A stretch of 64,000 nt of DNA, taken from NCBI GenBank assembly GCA_947304355.1, contig CAMZAX010000006.1:1-64000 (forward strand). The letters are read 5' to 3'. The stretch comes from an uncultured Selenomonadales bacterium. Its GTDB lineage: Bacteria > Bacillota > Negativicutes > Selenomonadales > Selenomonadaceae. Shown here one piece after another: positions 8,575 to 17,437 of the stretch; within the stretch, counting starts at the first letter, position 1, and every line of letters starts with the position of its first letter. Position numbers and translations under genes: made by a program. Under the pieces are notes generated by a model. The model was not told the DNA's origin. It saw only the letters and a list, made by a program, of their open reading frames with translations, and ran no database searches.

Positions 8575-9120
8575 TTGCTTAAGGAAGTTTTGATAGTCGA
8601 AGGCAAATCCGACACCGCCGCCGTCCGACGCGCAGTCGAGGCTGACTGCATAACGACAGGCGGCTTTCATTTTACCCGACGCACGCTTGAAAATATCGCG
8701 GCGGCTTACAAGCGGCGCGGCATAATCATTTTGACCGACCCCGATTCGGCGGGCGAGAACATCCGAAAATTTTTGTCGAAACGCTTCCCTAACGCCAAGC
8801 ACGCTTACATTCCCCGTGACGAGGCGACTGCCAATGACGACGTGGGTGTTGAACAGGCGTCGCCCGAATCGATTCGCAGGGCGTTGAGCAAAGTCCGCAC
8901 GCTTGAACTTAATCCTCGCGAAGAATTCACGGCGGCGGAGATGATTGCGTTGAAACTTGCGGGCGGCGACGACAGCTCACGACTGCGCGACAAAATCGGC
9001 GCGGCTTTGGGCATCGGCTACGGCAACGTCAAAACTTTCGTGCGGCGGCTGAACAATTACGGCGTCACGCGCGCTGAATTCACGGAGGCATTAAAAAATG
9101 TTACATCCGTTAATTGCTGA
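8575..9120 (+). CDS. rnmV: Ribonuclease M5
   Basis: This 181-residue TOPRIM-domain nuclease matures 5S rRNA precursor in low-GC Gram-positive bacteria and their relatives. VLIVEGKSDTAAVRRA gives the TOPRIM catalytic Glu, and IIILTDPDSAGENIRK gives the DxD motif. It starts at TTG 8575, six bases after AAGGAGG. It overlaps rsmA by 23 bases, which is the usual rnmV-rsmA order in Firmicutes and suggests coupled translation. Confidence 0.95.
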   Translation: MLKEVLIVEGKSDTAAVRRAVEADCITTGGFHFTRRTLENIAAAYKRRGIIILTDPDSAGENIRKFLSKRFPNAKHAYIPRDEATANDDVGVEQASPESIRRALSKVRTLELNPREEFTAAEMIALKLAGGDDSSRLRDKIGAALGIGYGNVKTFVRRLNNYGVTRAEFTEALKNVTSVNC

Positions 9121-9934
9121 CCCGTCGGCGACGCGCCACGTCTTGAAGAAATTCAAGTTGCGGGCAGTCAAAGGGCTCGGACAAAATTTTTTAATTGATG
9201 CGTCAGTCGTGCGCCGAATCGTCGAGGCGGCTGAAATCTGCGCGGGCGACGAGGTGCTTGAAATCGGCGCAGGCATCGGGACGCTGACGCAAGGACTGCT
9301 TGAAGCGGGCGCACACGTCACGGCGGTCGAAGTCGACAAAAAATTACCCGCCGTGCTGAAAGAAACGCTCGCGGGTTACGAAAATTTTCGACTCGTCGAA
9401 GGCGACATCCTCAAGGTCGACATTGCCGCATTAATGCCGCGCCCGTTCAAAGTGGCGGCGAACTTGCCGTATTACATCACGACGCAGATTTTGTTGACGT
9501 TGCTTGAAAAAAATTTGCCCGCGACAAAAATCGTGACGATGGTTCAGCGCGAAGTCGCCGAACGCATGACTGCCGCGCCCGGCTCAAAAATTTACGGCGC
9601 GTTGTCGGTGGCGGTGCAGTTCCGTTCGCAGGCGCGCATTGCCTTCGACGTGCCGCCCGAAAGTTTTTTGCCGTCGCCGGAAGTGACAAGCTCGGTCGTG
9701 GTCTGTGACGTGCGCAAACCGCCCTTTGAAATCGACGAAGAATTTTTCACCAAGGTCGTGCGTGCGGCGTTCGGTCAGCGGCGGAAAACTTTGGCGAACT
9801 CGTTGGCGACGTCGTTCCCGCGCGAAAAAATTTCGTCGGCATTGTCGGCGGCTCAGATTGACGGCGCGCGGCGCGCTGAAACTTTAACCTTGACGGAATT
9901 TGCACGATTGGCAACGGAGCTGAAAAAATTTTGA
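9098..9934 (+). CDS. rsmA: 16S rRNA N6-dimethyladenosine transferase
   Basis: This 278-residue KsgA/RsmA methyltransferase dimethylates two adjacent adenines near the 3' end of 16S rRNA during small-subunit assembly. The N-terminal KGLGQNFLID motif, the SAM-binding VLEIGAGIGTLT, and the catalytic NLPYYITTQ (NxPY) are all present. It begins inside rnmV with GGAGG upstream. Its stop overlaps the TTG start of the next gene. Confidence 0.97.
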   Translation: MLHPLIADPSATRHVLKKFKLRAVKGLGQNFLIDASVVRRIVEAAEICAGDEVLEIGAGIGTLTQGLLEAGAHVTAVEVDKKLPAVLKETLAGYENFRLVEGDILKVDIAALMPRPFKVAANLPYYITTQILLTLLEKNLPATKIVTMVQREVAERMTAAPGSKIYGALSVAVQFRSQARIAFDVPPESFLPSPEVTSSVVVCDVRKPPFEIDEEFFTKVVRAAFGQRRKTLANSLATSFPREKISSALSAAQIDGARRAETLTLTEFARLATELKKF

Positions 9935-10623
9935 CGGAATTTCATTTCGCGGGGCTCGGCACGCTGATTAACGTCGCGGGCATAATCGTCGGCGGGCTTA
10001 TCGGACTGTTCGGCGGCAAGCTTTTGACGGAAGGCATTCGCCGCACGTTGCAGGACGCCTGCGCGTTGGCGGTCATCTTCCTCGGCGCGGACGGTGCCTT
10101 GAAAAATTTGGACACGATGCTTTTAATCGCAAGCTTAATCGGCGGCGGGCTTATCGGCGCGATTGTCGACATTGACGGCAAGTTTGAACGGCTCGGCATT
10201 TGGTTACGCACGCGGTCGGGCAATGACGGCGATTCAAAATTTATCGACGCGTTCGTTACGGCGTCGCTTACCGTTTGTATCGGAGCAATGGCGGTTATCG
10301 GCGCGATTAACGACCGCCTGTTGAACGACGCCACCGTTTTGATTGCGAAGTCCGCGCTTGACTTGATTATAATTCTGGTAATGACGGCGAGCCTCGGCAA
10401 GGGCTGTATCTTTTCGTGCGTGAGCGTCGGGCTGTTCCAAGGCGCGTTGACTTTCTGCGCGGGCTTTATCGAACCGCTGATGACGGAAGTTGCGCTTGCA
10501 AACCTTTCGAGCGTCGGCAACGTGTTGATCTTCGGCGTCGGCGTCAATCTGCTTTTCCCCGAAAGAAAAATCCGCGTCGCCAATCTCTTGCCCGCGCTGA
10601 TAATTGCTTGCCTGTGGAAGTAA
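9931..10623 (+). CDS. DUF554 family membrane protein
   Basis: This 230-residue protein has about seven hydrophobic helices and matches DUF554 (YdfK-like). It begins with GTLINVAGIIVGGLIGLFGG and has FLGADGALKNLD and GAMAVIGAIND loops. Its function is unknown; transport has been suggested only from topology. TTG 9931 overlaps the rsmA stop codon, so translation is probably coupled. Confidence 0.85.
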   Translation: MTEFHFAGLGTLINVAGIIVGGLIGLFGGKLLTEGIRRTLQDACALAVIFLGADGALKNLDTMLLIASLIGGGLIGAIVDIDGKFERLGIWLRTRSGNDGDSKFIDAFVTASLTVCIGAMAVIGAINDRLLNDATVLIAKSALDLIIILVMTASLGKGCIFSCVSVGLFQGALTFCAGFIEPLMTEVALANLSSVGNVLIFGVGVNLLFPERKIRVANLLPALIIACLWK

Positions 10624-10697
10624 AGACGCGGCAGGAAATTGGCGGCGGCGATAGAATTAATCTTGCGAAAAAATTTAACGGAGGGAACAAATCAAAC

Positions 10698-12788
10698 ATG
10701 AAAGACTACAAAAGCGAAAGCATCAGAAACGTAGCATTCTGCGGACACGGCCGCTCAGGCAAGACCTCTTTGCTTGAAGCGGCACTTTTCGACAGCGGCG
10801 CGACGACCCGCCTCGGCAACGTCGACCAAGGCACCGGCGTCCTTGACTTCGAGCCCGAAGAGAACAAGCGCAAAATGTCTATCAGCGCGTCGTTGGCGGC
10901 TCTGGAGTGGAAGAACTTCAAAATCAACGCGCTTGACGTGCCCGGCTTCCCCGATTTCGTCGCGGAAATGCACGGTGCATTGGCGGCGGCTGATTCCGTC
11001 GTCATCGTCGTCAGCGCAAGCGCGGGCGTCGAAGTCGAGACCGAAAAGGCTTGGTCACTCGCCGAAAGCCTCAACCTGCCGCGCGCGTTCTTCGTCAGCA
11101 AAATGGATCGCGAACACGCCGATTTTGAAAAAGTCCTTGCCCAGCTCCGCGACAAATTCGGCAACGGCGTCGTGCCCGTTCAAGTCCCCGTCGGCAAGGA
11201 AGATTCCTTCAAAGGCGTCGTCGATTTGCTTAAGGTTTTCTCCAAAGTCAAAGCGGACGACGAACCGATTGACGCCGCGCAGGTTGCCGACGAAGTCGAA
11301 GACAAACGCCTTGAAATGCTTGACATTGTCGCCGAATTCAACGACGAGCTGATGGAAAAATATCTTGAAGGCGACGTTGAAGACCTGGACGAAGCGGAAA
11401 TTTCGGACGCGTTGGCTGTCGGCATTCGCGAAGCTAAAGTCTTCCCCGTGTTCGTGGGCAGCGCGCTGAAAAATATCGGCGTCAAGAAATTCCTCAACGG
11501 CGTCGTTGAATTCTTCCCCGCGCCCGATTCAAAAGATTACAGCGGCATTAATCCCAAGACTGACGAGCTTGTCGAGCGCAAAGTTTCCGAGCCGTTCAGC
11601 GGACAGATTTTCAAGACTATGGTTGACCCGTTCGTCGGGCGCATGAGCTACGTCCGCGTAATCAGCGGCGACATGAAGGGCGACGCGACTTATCAACTGT
11701 TCGGCGAAAATTCCGAAGGGCAGGAGCGTTTGAGCGGTCTGTTCTCCATGCAGGGCAAGAAACAAATTCCCGTCGACACGGCGCACGCGGGCGATATCGT
11801 CGTCACCAGCAAGCTTGCCAACGCAAAAACCGGCGACACCCTCTGCGACAAGAGCGCGCCGATTAAATACGAACGCATTAAATATCCCGAACCGATGTTG
11901 GCTATGGCTGTCACGTCCGAAAAGAAAGGCGAGGAAGATAAAGTCTTCGGCGCGATTACCCGCCAACAGGACGAAGACCCGACCATCATGCTCGTCAAGA
12001 ACGCCGAAACCAAGCAGACGATTCTAAAGGGCGTAGGCGAAGTTCATCTCGACATCCTCAGCGAAAAGATTCAACGTAAATTCGGCGTCAAGATGGTTTT
12101 GGGCGAACCGCGCGTTGCTTACCGCGAAACCATTCGCAAGGAAGTCGAAGTGCAAGGCAAGCACAAGAAACAATCCGGCGGTCACGGACAATACGGCGAC
12201 GTTTGGCTCCGAATCGGACCGAACAAGGACGCCAATCCCGAAGTCAACAACGGCAACGTCTGGTCTGAAAGCATCTTCGGCGGCAGCGTCCCGCGTCAAT
12301 ACTTCCCCGCCGTCGAAAAAGGCACGCAGGAAACTCTTGCCGAAGGCGTTATCGCGGGCTATCCCGTCGTCAATGTCAGCGTCAATCTGTTTGACGGCTC
12401 CTATCACGCCGTCGACTCCAGCGAAGCCGCTTTCAAGACCGCAACTTCAATCGCGATTAAAAAAGGTATTTTGTCAGCCAACCCGATTCTGCTTGAGCCG
12501 ATTGAAGAAATCACTGTCCTCACGCCCGAAACTTACATGGGCGACATAATCGGCAACCTCAATTCAAGACGCGGCAAAATCCTCGGCATGGACCCGAAGG
12601 GCAAGGGCATGACCGAAGTCAAAGCGTATGTTCCGGCAAGCGAACTTTACAAGTATGCAACCGACCTCCGTTCGCAGACGCAAGGACGCGCCTCCTACTC
12701 GCTGAAATTCGCGCGTTACGACCCCATGCCCGACAAGCTTGCCGAAAAGATTATCGAAGAGCACAAAGCCGCCGCCGAAGACAAATAA
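10698..12788 (+). CDS. fusA: EF-G-like translation GTPase
   Basis: This 696-residue five-domain GTPase resembles the second EF-G (EF-G2-like) of Firmicutes. Its G motifs are GHGRSGKT (P-loop), DVPGFPDF (G3) and SKMD (G4, replacing the usual NKxD). Domain IV carries the GGHGQYGDVW-like motif of the EF-G tip. ATG 10698 follows GGAGGG; longer upstream frames overlap DUF554 and lack homology. The absence of rpsL-rpsG neighbours argues that this is not the str-operon fusA. It could be a ribosome rescue or recycling paralogue. Confidence 0.85.
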   Translation: MKDYKSESIRNVAFCGHGRSGKTSLLEAALFDSGATTRLGNVDQGTGVLDFEPEENKRKMSISASLAALEWKNFKINALDVPGFPDFVAEMHGALAAADSVVIVVSASAGVEVETEKAWSLAESLNLPRAFFVSKMDREHADFEKVLAQLRDKFGNGVVPVQVPVGKEDSFKGVVDLLKVFSKVKADDEPIDAAQVADEVEDKRLEMLDIVAEFNDELMEKYLEGDVEDLDEAEISDALAVGIREAKVFPVFVGSALKNIGVKKFLNGVVEFFPAPDSKDYSGINPKTDELVERKVSEPFSGQIFKTMVDPFVGRMSYVRVISGDMKGDATYQLFGENSEGQERLSGLFSMQGKKQIPVDTAHAGDIVVTSKLANAKTGDTLCDKSAPIKYERIKYPEPMLAMAVTSEKKGEEDKVFGAITRQQDEDPTIMLVKNAETKQTILKGVGEVHLDILSEKIQRKFGVKMVLGEPRVAYRETIRKEVEVQGKHKKQSGGHGQYGDVWLRIGPNKDANPEVNNGNVWSESIFGGSVPRQYFPAVEKGTQETLAEGVIAGYPVVNVSVNLFDGSYHAVDSSEAAFKTATSIAIKKGILSANPILLEPIEEITVLTPETYMGDIIGNLNSRRGKILGMDPKGKGMTEVKAYVPASELYKYATDLRSQTQGRASYSLKFARYDPMPDKLAEKIIEEHKAAAEDK

Positions 12789-12795
12789 TCAGCTG

Positions 12796-13401
12796 TCAGC
12801 GGTCAGCAAAAAACTTCCGACGCGATTTGCGCAGGTCGTTGCTGAAACGTTCCTCCTCGCTGAAAAGGCAGCCGCAGTAATTTTGCCGATAAAGTTCAAG
12901 CTCCAAACTCAAGTCAATGCCTTCCTGCCAGCCCGCGCGGAAATCTTCATAAAAAAATTTTACGCCGAACACGTTCGCAAAGTGCTCGGCGATTTTTTTC
13001 ATCAGTTCGTGATTTTGGTGGCGACTGTAGAACAACGTCGACGTGAAAACTTCAAAGCCGTGCTCGGCAGCGAAGCGCGCCGCCTCACTCAATCGCCACG
13101 AATAACAAATGCCGCAACGCTTGTGAAAGCCGTCCGCAAATTGAATCGTGTCCGCCTCGTCGACGACGCTCCAAACTTTTGACAGGAATTCGCGCATTCG
13201 GTAATGGTTGTCCGCATAAAGCTCAAGCCCGACCTTCGCCGCGAATTCCCGCGCAGTCTTCAGCCGCCGCCGCCACTCTTGATACGGGTGAATGTTCGGG
13301 TTGAAAAAGTAGCCGACGGGTTCAAAGCCTTCCGCCCGCAGTTGCTTGACGGGATAGCACGAACACGGTGCGCAACACATGTGCAACAAAATTTTTTCCA
13401 T
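12796..13401 (-). CDS. queH: Epoxyqueuosine reductase QueH
   Basis: This 201-residue enzyme (DUF208) catalyses the last step of queuosine synthesis in tRNA. LLHMCCAPCSCYP gives the adjacent Cys pair and the further Cys that bind metal. CGICYSWRL and YCGCLFSEE contribute the other conserved cysteines. It starts at ATG 13401, overlapping the stop of the small upstream gene (TGATG). It is convergent with the EF-G gene, only eight bases away. Confidence 0.93.
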   Translation of the reverse strand: MEKILLHMCCAPCSCYPVKQLRAEGFEPVGYFFNPNIHPYQEWRRRLKTAREFAAKVGLELYADNHYRMREFLSKVWSVVDEADTIQFADGFHKRCGICYSWRLSEAARFAAEHGFEVFTSTLFYSRHQNHELMKKIAEHFANVFGVKFFYEDFRAGWQEGIDLSLELELYRQNYCGCLFSEEERFSNDLRKSRRKFFADR

Positions 13402-13661
13402 CAGTAAATGTGATACTCCTTCCACGGGATTTGATCCAATCGAATCGAACGCAGAAACGCCACGATGTCCTTGCGCCCGTAATAATGCGGCGTGCCGTTC
13501 GAATCCTGCGACATCAAAATTATCGGCATGTTGCGAAAATATTGCGACAGCGCATTTCGGACGCGAATCGCCCGCGACGTGTAATTGGTCACCGTGCGAT
13601 TGACGACGACTATCGCGAACGTCACGCCCTGTTCGATTATAACCGCTCCTTGAATTTTCAT
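13401..13661 (-). CDS. Small conserved hypothetical protein upstream of queH
   Basis: This 86-residue protein begins at ATG 13661 behind AGGTGA; an ATG seven codons earlier lacks such a site. It starts MKIQGAVIIEQGVTFAIVVV and contains SQDSNGTPHYYGRKDIV. The layout suggests a compact alpha/beta fold. I do not recognise a characterised family. Its stop overlaps the queH start, so the two are translationally coupled. Confidence 0.7.
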   Translation of the reverse strand: MKIQGAVIIEQGVTFAIVVVNRTVTNYTSRAIRVRNALSQYFRNMPIILMSQDSNGTPHYYGRKDIVAFLRSIRLDQIPWKEYHIY

Positions 13662-13719
13662 GCCGCTCACCTGCCTGAACACGCTTGATTAAAAAACTTT
13701 TTTCGATTATAACAGTCTA

Positions 13720-13752
13720 AAGGACAAGGGACAAGGGACAAGGGACAAGGGG
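13720..13752. repeat. GGGACAAG repeat, locus 2
   Basis: Four tandem GGACAAGG units lie just before the binding-protein gene, in the orientation opposite to locus 1. The copy lacks the second arm needed for a hairpin. Confidence 0.85.
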
Positions 13753-13765
13753 GAAGAGACAGCGG

Positions 13766-14767
13766 ATGAAAAAATTTTCGACAATAATCTGCGCGGCATT
13801 GATTTTGGCAACGGGTTGCGGCAATCAGGCGACGAATAAGCCGCAAGAATTTTTGAATGTCTCCTACGACCCGACCCGCGAACTTTACGCCGTCTACAAC
13901 GAAAAATTCAAAGCACATTGGGAAAACGACCTCGGCAAGGGCAAAGTCTTGCTCAAACATTCGCACGGCGGCAGCAGCAAGCAGGCTCGCGCCGTTATCG
14001 ACGGTGTGGAAGCCGACGTTGTCACGCTCGCCCTAAGCTACGACGTTATCGCGATTAAAAACGCCGGGCTGATTCGCGGCGGCTGGCGACGTGAATTCCC
14101 CGACAACTCCTCGCCCTACACGTCGACAATCGTTTTCCTCGTCCGCGCCGACAACCCGAAAAATATTCGCGACTGGGACGATTTGATTCGCCCCGACGTA
14201 AAAATCGTCACGCCCAACCCGAAAACGTCCGGCGGCGCGCAATGGAATTATCTTGCCGCGTGGGAATACGCTCGCAGGCAATTCGATGACGACGAAGCGC
14301 AAATCCGCGACTTCATGCAAAAACTTTTCGGCAACGTCATTGCGCTCGACGACGGGGCTCGCGGCGCGACCAAACGTTTTCAATCCGGCGAAGGCGACGT
14401 TTTAATCGCGTGGGAAAATGAAGCGTTGCTGTCCGAAAAAAAAGCACCCGACAGTTACGAAATCGTCACGCCGAGTTTGAGCATTTTGGCGGAGCCGTCC
14501 GTTGCCGTCGTCGATAAAGTTGTCGACAAGAAAGGCACCCGCGAACTCGCCGAAGAATATCTGAATTGGCTGTACTCGCCCGAAGGTCAGGAGATTGCCG
14601 CGCAGAATTTCTATCGCCCGCGCAGTCCCGAAATTTTGGCGAAGTACAGCGACATTTTTGAGCCGCTGGAACTTTTCACGATTGACGAAGCGTTCGGCGG
14701 TTGGGTCAAGGCGCACGCGGATCACTTTGCTGACGGCGCAATCTTCGACCAAATTTATCGCAAGTAA
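13766..14767 (+). CDS. Sulfate/thiosulfate-type ABC transporter substrate-binding lipoprotein
   Basis: This 333-residue protein belongs to the Sbp/CysP family of periplasmic anion-binding proteins. Residues 1-18 form a lipoprotein signal with lipobox LATGC. LNVSYDPTRELYAVYN, KHSHGGSSKQARAVIDG and NPKTSGGAQWNYLAA are the family's ligand-binding motifs. No CysT, CysW or CysA genes are near, so it is an orphan and must use a transporter elsewhere, or act otherwise. It is bracketed by GGGACAAG repeats. Confidence 0.9.
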   Translation: MKKFSTIICAALILATGCGNQATNKPQEFLNVSYDPTRELYAVYNEKFKAHWENDLGKGKVLLKHSHGGSSKQARAVIDGVEADVVTLALSYDVIAIKNAGLIRGGWRREFPDNSSPYTSTIVFLVRADNPKNIRDWDDLIRPDVKIVTPNPKTSGGAQWNYLAAWEYARRQFDDDEAQIRDFMQKLFGNVIALDDGARGATKRFQSGEGDVLIAWENEALLSEKKAPDSYEIVTPSLSILAEPSVAVVDKVVDKKGTRELAEEYLNWLYSPEGQEIAAQNFYRPRSPEILAKYSDIFEPLELFTIDEAFGGWVKAHADHFADGAIFDQIYRK

Positions 14768-14836
14768 GGGACAAGGGGTAAGGGATAAGGGACAAGTTCA
14801 ATTCCCTTTTCCCTTGTCCCTTATCCCTTACCCCTT
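14766..14836. repeat. GGGACAAG repeat, locus 3 (long hairpin)
   Basis: Both arms are present. About 24 bases built from AAGGGACAAG/TAAGGG units are followed, after a ~16-base loop, by their reverse complement. The hairpin occupies nearly all of the gap before ftsQ and ends just before its Shine-Dalgarno. It may act as a terminator or RNA-stability element, but no T-run follows. Confidence 0.85.
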
Positions 14837-14852
14837 TAATGGAGGTGAACTT

Positions 14853-15602
14853 ATGGCGGTTATCAAACGCAGGCGTCGTCGTCGACGCAGCCTCGGACGT
14901 CTGTTGCGCGGCTTGGTGTTCATTTTCGTCAGCGCGGCGGTCTTGGGCTTTTTCGTCTACGTGCCGTTCTTCACGCTCAGCGAAATCAAACTTGTCGGCG
15001 CGAAATATTTGACGCAAGAAGACATCATGAAGGTCGGCAACATTTACATGGGCGAGCCGCTGTTTCAGTTGGAGACCGACGTTGTTCAAAGCCGCCTGTC
15101 GAAAGATTTGCGCGTCGAAGAAGTTTCCGTTCGCCGCCACTTGCCTGATACGCTTGAAGTCAAAGTCAAGGAGCGTCGCCCGCTTGCAACCATCGTCTGC
15201 GATTACGGTTACCTCGACCTCGACCGCAACGGCATGATTATCGACAGCTACAAAACCTTAAAGACGATGCAAATCCCGATGATTAACGGTGCGACCGTCC
15301 GCGATTTGTATATCGGCGACACCGTGGAAGATGAGACCGTCAAAAAAATTCTCGACTTCCTGCAACGGCTCAACGAAGACACGCTTAACCGCCTGTCCGA
15401 AATCGCAATCGTCGAAGCCGATTATATCGTCCTCTACAGCGCGACCGAACGCCCCGTGCAGATTCGTATCGGCAAAATGGAACGCCTCGACGAAAAGGCG
15501 CGCTTGACCGAAGATTTTCTGCGCGACCTCGAAACCAACCCGCACCCCGTCGAATACGTCGACTTCAACTACACCGCGCCGTTTATCAAGCTTGCCGAAT
15601 AG
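14853..15602 (+). CDS. ftsQ: Cell division protein FtsQ/DivIB
   Basis: This 249-residue bitopic protein links early and late divisome proteins. A very basic N-terminus (KRRRRRRRS) precedes one membrane helix (residues ~18-38). A POTRA domain follows (FTLSEIKLVGAKYLTQEDI), then the FtsQ domain (RRHLPDTLEVKVKERRP). ATG 14853 is preceded by GGAGGTG. It stands away from mur/ftsA genes, which is unusual. Confidence 0.88.
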   Translation: MAVIKRRRRRRRSLGRLLRGLVFIFVSAAVLGFFVYVPFFTLSEIKLVGAKYLTQEDIMKVGNIYMGEPLFQLETDVVQSRLSKDLRVEEVSVRRHLPDTLEVKVKERRPLATIVCDYGYLDLDRNGMIIDSYKTLKTMQIPMINGATVRDLYIGDTVEDETVKKILDFLQRLNEDTLNRLSEIAIVEADYIVLYSATERPVQIRIGKMERLDEKARLTEDFLRDLETNPHPVEYVDFNYTAPFIKLAE

Positions 15603-15611
15603 CCGCGTAAG

Positions 15612-15640
15612 TTGACAGCGGGCGGGCGTTGTTATATCCT
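15612..15640 (+). promoter_or_regulatory. Putative promoter for the ABC-F-like gene
   Basis: TTGACA (15612-15617) is followed after 17 bp by TATCCT. The -35 is perfect and the -10 is weak. Confidence 0.45.
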
Positions 15641-15664
15641 GCACGTCAAAGGGAGTTGAAAATT

Positions 15665-16738
15665 TTGGTCAGTATAAAGAATCTGGATCTCAAACTCGGC
15701 AAGCGCGAAATTTTTTCGGACTTCAACTTGGAAATCGCACGCGGCGAAAAAGTCGGCATAATCGGCGGCGAAGGCTCCGGCAAATCGACTCTGCTTGACA
15801 TCATGGCGGGCTTGCTTAAACCGACGGCGGGCGACGTGAAAATTTTCGGCGAAGTGCTTTCGGTCAACGGCAGCGTCTACGCGGACTTTTCCGAATTGCG
15901 CATGGCGGAAATGTCTGCAATCGACAAACTCAAACGGGCACTTCACGGGCTCAACGACGACGAAATAATTTTGCTCCTCGACGAGCCGACGAAGAATCTG
16001 GAATCGGACGGCGTGGAGTGGCTGATAAATTTCCTGCACGAACACAAAAACTTGACTTGCGTCATCGTGAGCAGCGACAGATATTTTTTGCAACAGGCGT
16101 GTTCGCGAACGATTCAACTCGGCGGCGCACCGATTGAGCCGATATTAATCAACTGCGCGCCGCTGTTGGAACATACGCCTTCGGGCGCGGTGCCCGTCGT
16201 GCTTGAGGCGAACAGCTTGCTGAAAAACCGCGACGGCGAGCCGCTGTTCAAAGACGTGAGCTTTACGATACGGCAAGGACAAAAAATCGCGTTCGTCGGG
16301 CGCAACGAGCGCGGCAAATCGAAACTCCTCAAGGCGTTGGCAATGGCTTATCAGAACGACGACGAAACGGGAGGTTGCCTGCTCGGGCGAATAAAATTTT
16401 CGGACGGCGTGAAAGTTTTCTACATGCCGCGAGTGTACACGGGCGCGGCGGCGCGAGTCGAATTTGACAAGCTTGCGTTCGGCACGACGAATTTTTTGTT
16501 GCTTGACAACCCGACGGCTTGCCTTGACTTGCCGACGATTGAGGCGTTGGAAAAAAGTTTAATCGCCTTCCCCGGCACGATAATTTTCGTCGACGAGGAT
16601 CGCGAATTCATTCGGGCTATTGCGAATCGAATAATGGACATCGCGCCGCAGGGCACCGTTGACAGGATTTCAAACTACGACGACTTTCTTGCCAACGAGA
16701 CGGTCAAGTTGCAAATCAAAGAAAAGTACAAAGCTTAA
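15665..16738 (+). CDS. Degenerate double-ATPase ABC (ABC-F-like) protein
   Basis: The 357-residue soluble protein has two ABC cassettes in tandem and no membrane segments. The first has Walker A GGEGSGKST and Walker B IILLLDEPTKNLE. The second has GRNERGKSK and FLLLDNPTACLD. Neither half has a recognisable LSGGQ signature, and the second Walker B ends in Asn-Pro instead of Glu-Pro. It is shorter than the usual ~520-640 residues of ABC-F proteins. It may be an ATP-binding regulator or a decaying gene, though the frame is fully open. TTG 15665 follows GGGAG. Confidence 0.65.
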   Translation: MVSIKNLDLKLGKREIFSDFNLEIARGEKVGIIGGEGSGKSTLLDIMAGLLKPTAGDVKIFGEVLSVNGSVYADFSELRMAEMSAIDKLKRALHGLNDDEIILLLDEPTKNLESDGVEWLINFLHEHKNLTCVIVSSDRYFLQQACSRTIQLGGAPIEPILINCAPLLEHTPSGAVPVVLEANSLLKNRDGEPLFKDVSFTIRQGQKIAFVGRNERGKSKLLKALAMAYQNDDETGGCLLGRIKFSDGVKVFYMPRVYTGAAARVEFDKLAFGTTNFLLLDNPTACLDLPTIEALEKSLIAFPGTIIFVDEDREFIRAIANRIMDIAPQGTVDRISNYDDFLANETVKLQIKEKYKA

Positions 16739-16751
16739 GGGGGCGAGCGCA

Positions 16752-17120
16752 ATGGCAATACGCGGGATTCGCGGCGCGATTACAGTCGACGAAAATTCTA
16801 AGGAACAAATCGGCTTGGCGGCGCGTCAACTCGTCACTAAAATCTTATCGCAGAACGAATTGCACGTAGAAAATATCGGCGCAATAATCTTTTCGACAAC
16901 GGAAGACTTAACCGCCGCCTTCCCCAGCACGGCGATTCGACAACGACCCGCGTTCCGTTTGGTGCCGTTCTTCGACACGCGTGAGCCCGCCGTTGAAAAT
17001 TCTTTGCCGCTGTGCATTCGCGTATTGATTCTTGCGGACATCGACAGAGCGCAAAATAAAATTCATCACGTGTACCTTGGCGGCGCGAAAAATCTGCGCC
17101 CCGATTTGGAGACATCATGA
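16752..17120 (+). CDS. aroH: Chorismate mutase, AroH type
   Basis: This 122-residue monofunctional chorismate mutase converts chorismate to prephenate for Phe/Tyr synthesis. It starts MAIRGIRGAITVDENSKEQI, as Bacillus AroH does, and keeps LTAAFPSTAIRQ, LPLCIRVL and HVYLGGAKNLRPDL. The other chorismate-pathway genes (aroB, aroK, aroC) are 10 kb away on the opposite strand. Its stop overlaps the start of a decayed TetR gene. Confidence 0.93.
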   Translation: MAIRGIRGAITVDENSKEQIGLAARQLVTKILSQNELHVENIGAIIFSTTEDLTAAFPSTAIRQRPAFRLVPFFDTREPAVENSLPLCIRVLILADIDRAQNKIHHVYLGGAKNLRPDLETS

Positions 17121-17433
17121 AAGACAAAATCATCGCCGCCGCGTTGACGGAAATGGAAATTCATTCGTTGCGCTTCACAATGGAAGACTTGACGCGGCGA
17201 CTTGGCAGGGTTGGCAAGATTTTCATCGGCGCACGATTCACACGGTGATTGAGCTGATAAAAATCGGCACGGACGAAGGGCTTTACCGCAACGTAAATCT
17301 GTCCGTCGTCGAAGAAATTGGTCTTATACGGCTTGAAGGCACGATAAACATTGCCGCTCCGACGGGCGGCTTTTTTGTTGCGGCAATGAACGAGCGGATT
17401 TATCCCGGTATGCGTTTCAAGTTGCTGAGGTAA
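17117..17433 (+). pseudogene. TetR-type regulator remnant
   Basis: The first 43 codons (17117-17248) encode a TetR-like N-terminus with TMEDLTRRLG, where the helix-turn-helix would begin. The frame then runs into a stop. The C-terminal part (TVIELIKIGTDEGLYRN onward to 17433) continues in another frame. The region between the two is too short, so an internal deletion with frameshift is likely. Such regulators usually sit before HlyD/ABC-2 efflux genes, which matches the broken permease that follows. Confidence 0.65.
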
Positions 17434-17437
17434 CGTC

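Noticed and set aside
10416..10697. N-terminal extension of the EF-G-like gene
   Set aside because: The upstream in-frame part is an overlap with the DUF554 gene. The ATG at 10698 has the Shine-Dalgarno and starts the conserved domain.
13720..14836. CRISPR-like array from repeated GGGACAAG units
   Set aside because: Units are 7-8 bp and contiguous, with no unique spacers and no cas genes.
16752..17120. Frameshift in aroH
   Set aside because: The short length first looked truncated, but ~122 residues and all motifs match the normal AroH family.
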